A DNA stretch of 34,802 nt from Candidatus Woesearchaeota archaeon (GTDB lineage: Archaea > Nanobdellota > Nanobdellia > Woesearchaeales > ARS49): assembly GCA_023266895.1 (NCBI GenBank), contig JAHFOI010000003.1, positions 1 to 34,802 of the forward strand. Direction: 5' to 3'. Made by a program: the position numbers and the translations under genes. Under the pieces are notes generated by a model. The model saw nothing but the letters and a program-made list of their open reading frames with translations, was not told the origin of the DNA and did not search any database. Shown in pieces: positions 30,756 to 34,802 of this stretch (positions within the stretch are counted from its first letter, which is position 1; every line of letters begins with the position of its first letter).

Positions 30756-31640
30756 ATGCCTGAACTTGCTCGTCCCATTGATAAGAATGAGTGGAATAAG
30801 AATCAGTTGCACCCGTATCAGCTCACCATATTTTCTGAAATACAAGAATTAGACTATCACTTTTTTGAGAGCTCAAATCATCATAAATACCTGTTTTACC
30901 TCACAAGGTTCGGTCCTTTCAAGCTTGCACGCATGCTATTTCCTAATGTTGATAAGGCAAGTCTTTTAGAATTCGTGGTGTTTTGCAAATCAAAAGGATA
31001 TGTGTTCATGATTTCCTTGCTTGAGTCTGTTGATTACTTGGGCTTGTGCGAGCAGGGTTTTACTCAATTAATTGATACAAAAAACGTGAGTATTGAAAAA
31101 AGTGCGCGTTGCAATATCAAGAAGGCACTGAAAGAGGGCATCACGGTACGAAAGATTGATGATATTGCAGGCTGGCATGCTTTGAATGATATTCATAATA
31201 CCTTGCTGGAACGCAAGTCAATCAGGCTTAATCCTGCCACACGCCTACGTATGTATGATGCGTTGTTTGCAGAAAATAACGTGCATTGTTTGTTGTATGG
31301 AGGTTTTGTTGAGAACAAGCTTATTTCTGGAGTAGTTGTGTGCATTGCCAAAAAGTATGCGCTTTACACCAAGGCCGCTACACTGGATGACTTTTACTCC
31401 TTGGCGCCTGGCCCGCTAATTATTAAGACACTGTCTGAAAATCTCAATGACAGAGTTGATTTTGTGGATATGAATGTTGGTGTTGATGGCGTGTTTAAGG
31501 AGGGTGGAGAGATTGGCAGAATCATAAGATTTAAGAAGCAGTTCGGACAAGCTCACCCAGTGTTCACGTATATGCCCTGGTGGCTTTTGTTGTTGAGAAA
31601 AGTGATTCGTGCTGCCAAGAAAGAATGTGTGCCTGATTGA
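30756..31640 (+). CDS. FemAB/GNAT-like acyltransferase
   Basis: A 294-residue protein with the second half of a GNAT/FemAB-type fold: SARCNIKKALKEGITVRKI and a helix, then HCLLYGGFVENKLISGVVVCIAKKYALYTKAAT, and finally APGPLIIKTLSENLN, DFVDMNVGVDGVFKEGGEIGRIIRFKKQFG. That last segment is typical of FemAB-like proteins near the C-terminus (FK..FG). Family members add amino acids or acyl groups to cell-wall or sugar acceptors; in an archaeon without murein a glycan acceptor is more likely, and this is inference. TTTTATAG at 30725-30732 fits leaderless initiation. A methyltransferase gene follows 65 nt downstream with its own weak TATA. Confidence 0.65.
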   Translation: MPELARPIDKNEWNKNQLHPYQLTIFSEIQELDYHFFESSNHHKYLFYLTRFGPFKLARMLFPNVDKASLLEFVVFCKSKGYVFMISLLESVDYLGLCEQGFTQLIDTKNVSIEKSARCNIKKALKEGITVRKIDDIAGWHALNDIHNTLLERKSIRLNPATRLRMYDALFAENNVHCLLYGGFVENKLISGVVVCIAKKYALYTKAATLDDFYSLAPGPLIIKTLSENLNDRVDFVDMNVGVDGVFKEGGEIGRIIRFKKQFGQAHPVFTYMPWWLLLLRKVIRAAKKECVPD

Positions 31641-31705
31641 GCAAGGCTGAGTTTGAAAAAAATCTTAAAGTGAAACAGTAACCGATGTGTGTTGCTGAAT
31701 AACGC

Positions 31706-32467
31706 ATGGTAAAAAACTTTGGGTATGTGCAATTAAAGAATTTTGATCAAGCTACTAAGAATGCTAAGCAAGGGTTTGCGCAGATTTTTTCAGGCACTGA
31801 TTTTTTGCAAGGTGGCAGTCCTTACTACAAGCATGTTGTTGAATTATTGCAGCCTAAAAAAGACCAATCACTGGTTGACTTAGGTTTTGGCAGGGGTTTT
31901 TTCCTGCGAGAACTTGAAGGCAAAGGTATGAAACTGTATGGTGTTGATTTTTGCGAAGGTGCTAAGGATGCTGCTGCAAAAGTGCTGAACGAAGCTAAGC
32001 TTTTTGTTGCTGACTTGCATGACTTGCCTTTTAAAACAGGCACGTTTGATTTCGTGACTTGTTTGGGGGTTATTGAACACTTAGTGCATCCTGAAAAAGG
32101 AGTTCATGAAATAAGTCGTGTACTCAAAAAAGAGGGTCTTGCAATTTTGACCATTCCTAATAGTGTGTATGCGAGTTTGAACCTGAGCAAGCAAATGGTT
32201 TTTTTCCATACCGCGCGCATGCTTCATGCTATTGGTTTGCGTAAAAAGATTGCGGTTCACGTACGTCAACCTATTGACAGGTTTTATACACCTCAGGAAG
32301 GCAAGCAATTACTTGAAAAAAATGGTTTGCGCGTGGTGTATGCTGAGCTTGTCAAATCAAAACGCGAGCATTTCAGTATATTTGCGCGTTTTTCTCAAGG
32401 AAAGATTAGTCCTTCATTACGTGTGTTGAACGCGAATTTTACGTTGTATGTTTGCAAGCAACAATAA
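31706..32467 (+). CDS. Class I SAM-dependent methyltransferase
   Basis: A 253-residue methyltransferase. SLVDLGFGRGFFLREL near 55-70 is motif I with DLGFGRG in the SAM-binding loop, LYGVDFCEGA gives the acidic strand-2 end, and VADLHDLPFKTGTFDFVTCLGVIEHLVHPEKG is the type-11 motif pattern (EHL). The C-terminal half contains an amphipathic helix region (MVFFHTARMLHAIG) that may touch membrane lipids. Likely substrate is a glycan, lipid-linked sugar or polyprenol, from its position among glycosyltransferase genes (inference). CTTAAAG near 31664-31670 would start the message about 14 nt before the ATG, with a five-codon frame (31685) in between. Confidence 0.88.
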   Translation: MVKNFGYVQLKNFDQATKNAKQGFAQIFSGTDFLQGGSPYYKHVVELLQPKKDQSLVDLGFGRGFFLRELEGKGMKLYGVDFCEGAKDAAAKVLNEAKLFVADLHDLPFKTGTFDFVTCLGVIEHLVHPEKGVHEISRVLKKEGLAILTIPNSVYASLNLSKQMVFFHTARMLHAIGLRKKIAVHVRQPIDRFYTPQEGKQLLEKNGLRVVYAELVKSKREHFSIFARFSQGKISPSLRVLNANFTLYVCKQQ

Positions 32468-32511
32468 CTTGAACATCCACACTCAGTTTGCACTACATCT
32501 TCTTTGCCCTG

Positions 32512-32531
32512 CTGATATCAATTGATATCAG
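32512..32531. other. Perfect 20-bp palindrome between convergent genes
   Basis: CTGATATCAATTGATATCAG is identical to its reverse complement. It lies 44 nt after the methyltransferase stop and 84 nt before the end of the deacetylase gene. It may be a shared terminator or a protein-binding site; nothing else is visible in 32468-32615. Confidence 0.45.
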
Positions 32532-32615
32532 TTTCAGACGAGATTTTTGTACCAAAAAATATTCTTTGTTTTAGAAATGCATACAAAGTAATGCAGTAGT
32601 GAGAGGAGGTTCATC

Positions 32616-33593
32616 TTACAAAAATAGCCCGAAGTGCATGCGTATCAAAAACGAATTCCAGTCTTCGGTCTTGCCCATGCTTATTCTTTTTATTGCGTAG
32701 GGTTCTGTGTCAAGAGCATTCCACCCAGGAATAGTGGTGAGTGCTATGCGTACCCCGTTTTTTGCAAGAAGTGTTGTAGCACGGTCATCAAAATCCTTTA
32801 TTCGGCCATTTGCATATGCATAACAACTTGTGTCAAGTTTATTTTTTTGGGCAAAAGCAAGACTTTTGAGAATTTCCTGCGCAAGCTGTTTGTCAGAAAG
32901 CGTGGCAAGTATTGCATGCGTGTGTCCATGAGGGTAACAGCTGATGTGGTGTGCGGTCATGTGTTTGATTTGTGCATGAGTAAGCATGCGATGGTTTTGC
33001 ACAAAGGTTTTGTCAGAATTTTTTTTGGTTGCATGCGCAAGCTGATCTATTACTGCACGAACTTGTTTTCTGGTTGCGGTTTTTAGTTCTTCTTTGAATT
33101 CATCTAGGTGTGCTTGTGTGCGAAGTGTATGAGTTCTTCCTCGTAATGAAAGCGTCACGTAGCCTCTGGTATGTAAAAGATTCTCTGCATGCAAATGGTA
33201 TTCATCAAACCAGAGCAGTTTTCTTGTACTAATTAATGCAGTGGTGAGAAAAATGCTTGCAGGAATGTTTTGTTTTGTGAGGAGAGGAAATGCGTGCGTA
33301 TAGTTGTTGTGATATCCATCATCAAACGTGATGATCAAACTATTGCACGGGAATGCAGTTGCTGACTGCTGGCAATTCATAAACTGTTCTAGACTAATTA
33401 TCGTGTACTGTTTTTTCAGGTACTGGAGTTGTTTTTCAAATAATTCTGGAGCGAGATGTGCTTTTGCAGAGCTTATGCCATGATACAAAAGAATAATTGC
33501 TTGTTTTCTATGCCACCACTTAAGCAGGTGTGTTCCACCTATGCTCAAAAAGAATAGGCAGCCTGCACGTGCAATTTTGTTGCAAATCATCAT
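32616..33593 (-). CDS. Polysaccharide deacetylase (NodB domain)
   Basis: A 325-residue deacetylase of the carbohydrate esterase 4 family, removing N- or O-acetyl groups from polysaccharide. The N-terminal hydrophobic stretch (about 10-25, RAGCLFFLSIGGTHLL) may anchor it in the membrane. TFDDG with D91 and D92 is motif 1 (catalytic base and metal ligand); CYPHGHTHAI holds the H..H metal motif; CYAYANGRIKDFD and a late ALTTIPG segment are the other motif regions. YHGIS near 38 is typical of the family's start. GGTGA is 10 nt before the ATG and the start overlaps the stop of the upstream glycosyltransferase gene (ATGA at 33590-33593), so the two are translationally coupled. Confidence 0.9.
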   Translation of the reverse strand: MMICNKIARAGCLFFLSIGGTHLLKWWHRKQAIILLYHGISSAKAHLAPELFEKQLQYLKKQYTIISLEQFMNCQQSATAFPCNSLIITFDDGYHNNYTHAFPLLTKQNIPASIFLTTALISTRKLLWFDEYHLHAENLLHTRGYVTLSLRGRTHTLRTQAHLDEFKEELKTATRKQVRAVIDQLAHATKKNSDKTFVQNHRMLTHAQIKHMTAHHISCYPHGHTHAILATLSDKQLAQEILKSLAFAQKNKLDTSCYAYANGRIKDFDDRATTLLAKNGVRIALTTIPGWNALDTEPYAIKRISMGKTEDWNSFLIRMHFGLFL

Positions 33594-34663
33594 GTCTTCT
33601 TCACCAGTTTTTCATATGCTTTAATCATGGCAGGATAGTTGTATTTTGAAAGAATTTTGTTTCGTTTTTTTTCGTATTCTTTACTGACTTCTTTTTTGTG
33701 CGCAAAATAATACTTAATTTTTTTGATAATCTCTGCAGTTGTACAGGCTTCAAGCATGAGCGAATACATTCCGAATTCTTCTTTAAGCCAGCCTACAGGA
33801 CTTATGATGCATGGTAGGCCTACTTCGAGAGCTTCAAGTAAGTGATAACTGTGCGCTTCTTTAGGAGGTATGTACACAAACAAGTCTGCTGTTATGAATC
33901 TTTTTCTTGCGTCTGCAGTTGTTGTTTCTTTTGCGAGAAGCACTCTTTTCTTTTCTTGGGCCTCATGAATTATTTTTTGTTGTGCGACGGTAAGTTTTTG
34001 AATATTTCCTGGTAAAAGAAGATGTGCATCAGTTTGCGCGAGCAGTTCTGGTATTGTCTTAATGAATAGACTTGCGTTTTTTCGTTCTGACAGCCATGGC
34101 AGGAGTATGCGATTTTTTACTGGTTTTCGCTTTGTCAAACAAGGAAGAGGTGCTTCAGGAATGACAAGAACTTTGGGTTTCACAAAAGGATACTGTGCAA
34201 TAACTTGCTTTCCAGCATATGCTGAGGGAACCGTTATGGTGTTTGCCAAGTGCAGCGCACTGTACTCGAATAGCTGTGTAAACAGCTTGCCAACTTTTGC
34301 GCGAATACCTTGAGGCTGTAGCACTGTGTTGGTATCTGATAAATTATAGATGGCAGGTATGTTTTGAAGTCGCGCGTACAGCATGCCTGCCCAAGAGCTC
34401 AGTCCAACGCCAAGTATGCACGCAGGGCGTGGCAGTAAAATAAGTTTGCCAAAAGTTTCAATATAAAACGAAATGCGTCCAAACAAGTGAAACAAAGTTA
34501 TGGCATTGGGAGTTGTTCTTTTGGAGATAACTGTACAAGTGTATTTGTTCGTAAAACCTTTTTGGAGTGCCTGAATAAATGTACATCTTCCTCCAGGTGT
34601 TGGGTATTCTTTGTTTATGATAATAACTGAAGTCACCGATGAAGGCTTCTGTGAAGAATTCAT
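33590..34663 (-). CDS. GT4-like glycosyltransferase
   Basis: A 357-residue GT-B-type transferase. VIIINKEYPTPGGRCTFIQAL carries the N-terminal glycine loop; the middle has NTITVPSAYAGKQVIAQYP; and the donor domain ends with IPPKEAHSYHLLEALEVGLPCIISPVG, where the first E of the usual E..7..E motif is weak (EAHSYHLLEA). RILLPWLSERKNASLFIKTI corresponds to the usual GRL..KG segment but lacks its Gly-Arg, so it is a diverged member. Its start overlaps the stop of the upstream flippase-like gene (ATGA at 34660-34663) and its stop overlaps the deacetylase start, giving a run of three coupled glycan genes on this strand. Confidence 0.82.
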   Translation of the reverse strand: MNSSQKPSSVTSVIIINKEYPTPGGRCTFIQALQKGFTNKYTCTVISKRTTPNAITLFHLFGRISFYIETFGKLILLPRPACILGVGLSSWAGMLYARLQNIPAIYNLSDTNTVLQPQGIRAKVGKLFTQLFEYSALHLANTITVPSAYAGKQVIAQYPFVKPKVLVIPEAPLPCLTKRKPVKNRILLPWLSERKNASLFIKTIPELLAQTDAHLLLPGNIQKLTVAQQKIIHEAQEKKRVLLAKETTTADARKRFITADLFVYIPPKEAHSYHLLEALEVGLPCIISPVGWLKEEFGMYSLMLEACTTAEIIKKIKYYFAHKKEVSKEYEKKRNKILSKYNYPAMIKAYEKLVKKT

Positions 34664-34802
34664 TTGCGAATCACCTGATGTAGAAGTTTATTGAGCTCAG
34701 AAAATGTGATAACCTTAAGTAAATGAAGGAAGAAAACATACACTATTCCTCCGAGAAGTATGGAACTTCCTGCCAACACATATTCTTGAAGACCAATGCG
34801 GT
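34660..34802 (-). CDS. C-terminus of a membrane protein, probable polysaccharide flippase
   Basis: Only the last 46 residues are in the window; the gene enters from the right edge. They read RIGLQEYVLAGSSILLGG followed by a membrane helix (IVYVFFLHLLKVIT) and FSELNKLLHQVIRK. A final helix and the KVIT..EL ending are typical of Wzx/MATE-type oligosaccharide flippases, and the coupled glycosyltransferase and deacetylase genes fit that. With so little sequence the call is tentative. The TGA overlaps the next ATG (34660-34663). Confidence 0.55.
   Translation of the reverse strand, partial: RIGLQEYVLAGSSILLGGIVYVFFLHLLKVITFSELNKLLHQVIRK

Noticed and set aside
1-34802. CRISPR arrays or cas genes
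   Set aside because: No regularly spaced direct repeats of 24-40 bp and no Cas-like protein were seen.

Overview
The window is archaeal chromosome. It encodes a thermosome subunit, an archaeal-type long FKBP, FtsZ, SecE/Sec61-gamma, an Nog1-type GTPase, endonuclease Q, a Rad50-like ATPase and a tRNA with an intron predicted to be cut at a bulge-helix-bulge. Archaeal TATA boxes (TTTATATA, TTTATAAA, TTTTAAA) lie about 26 nt before many first-gene start codons, so leaderless transcription looks common, while downstream genes of operons carry Shine-Dalgarno motifs (GGTGA, GGAGG, GAGGTG). DNA is A+T-rich and genes are short and tightly packed. I infer a DPANN-type archaeon, Woesearchaeota-like by resemblance of several small proteins, but the lineage is an inference.

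Layout. 1-7.9 kb is mainly housekeeping: partial hypothetical gene, thermosome operon (minus), divergent nucleotide kinase, a tRNA-Thr(CGU) with a 12-nt intron and a decayed partial copy upstream, an orphan gene, a winged-helix gene joined to a broken RelE/ParE-type toxin gene, FKBP, ftsZ, a small hypothetical gene and secE. 8-14.5 kb is mixed: a Tat-signal TraB/ChaN-like protein, a 165-bp MITE-like element with 15-bp ends and 9-bp target duplication, Nog1-like GTPase, Nudix plus P-loop kinase pair, GNAT, EndoQ, a PLP-enzyme remnant and two small zinc-ribbon genes. 14.5-19 kb holds Rad50, a small hypothetical gene and a DEAD-box helicase with a long structured leader. Two copies of a double-hairpin repeat sit in the two convergent intergenic regions flanking this block (about 14.5 and 18.8 kb).

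19-34.8 kb is a surface-glycan and phosphoester region. It has a polytopic GT-C-like membrane protein, three GT4-type glycosyltransferases, two SAM methyltransferases, a FemAB/GNAT-like protein, a polysaccharide deacetylase and the C-terminus of a probable flippase. Embedded in it (22.5-29.4 kb) is an unusual cluster: an alkaline-phosphatase-superfamily phosphodiesterase, a predicted nucleotidyltransferase, a paralogue of that nucleotidyltransferase with a degenerate active site fused to a HIT-like domain, a PHP phosphoesterase, and on the other strand a second phosphodiesterase paired with a small ribbon-helix-helix-like protein. The first four genes are nearly contiguous or overlapping and probably form one operon. 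This is the best candidate in the window for an undescribed system, perhaps one that attaches and removes nucleotidyl or phospho groups on a glycan, lipid or protein. The function is inferred from domain content only.
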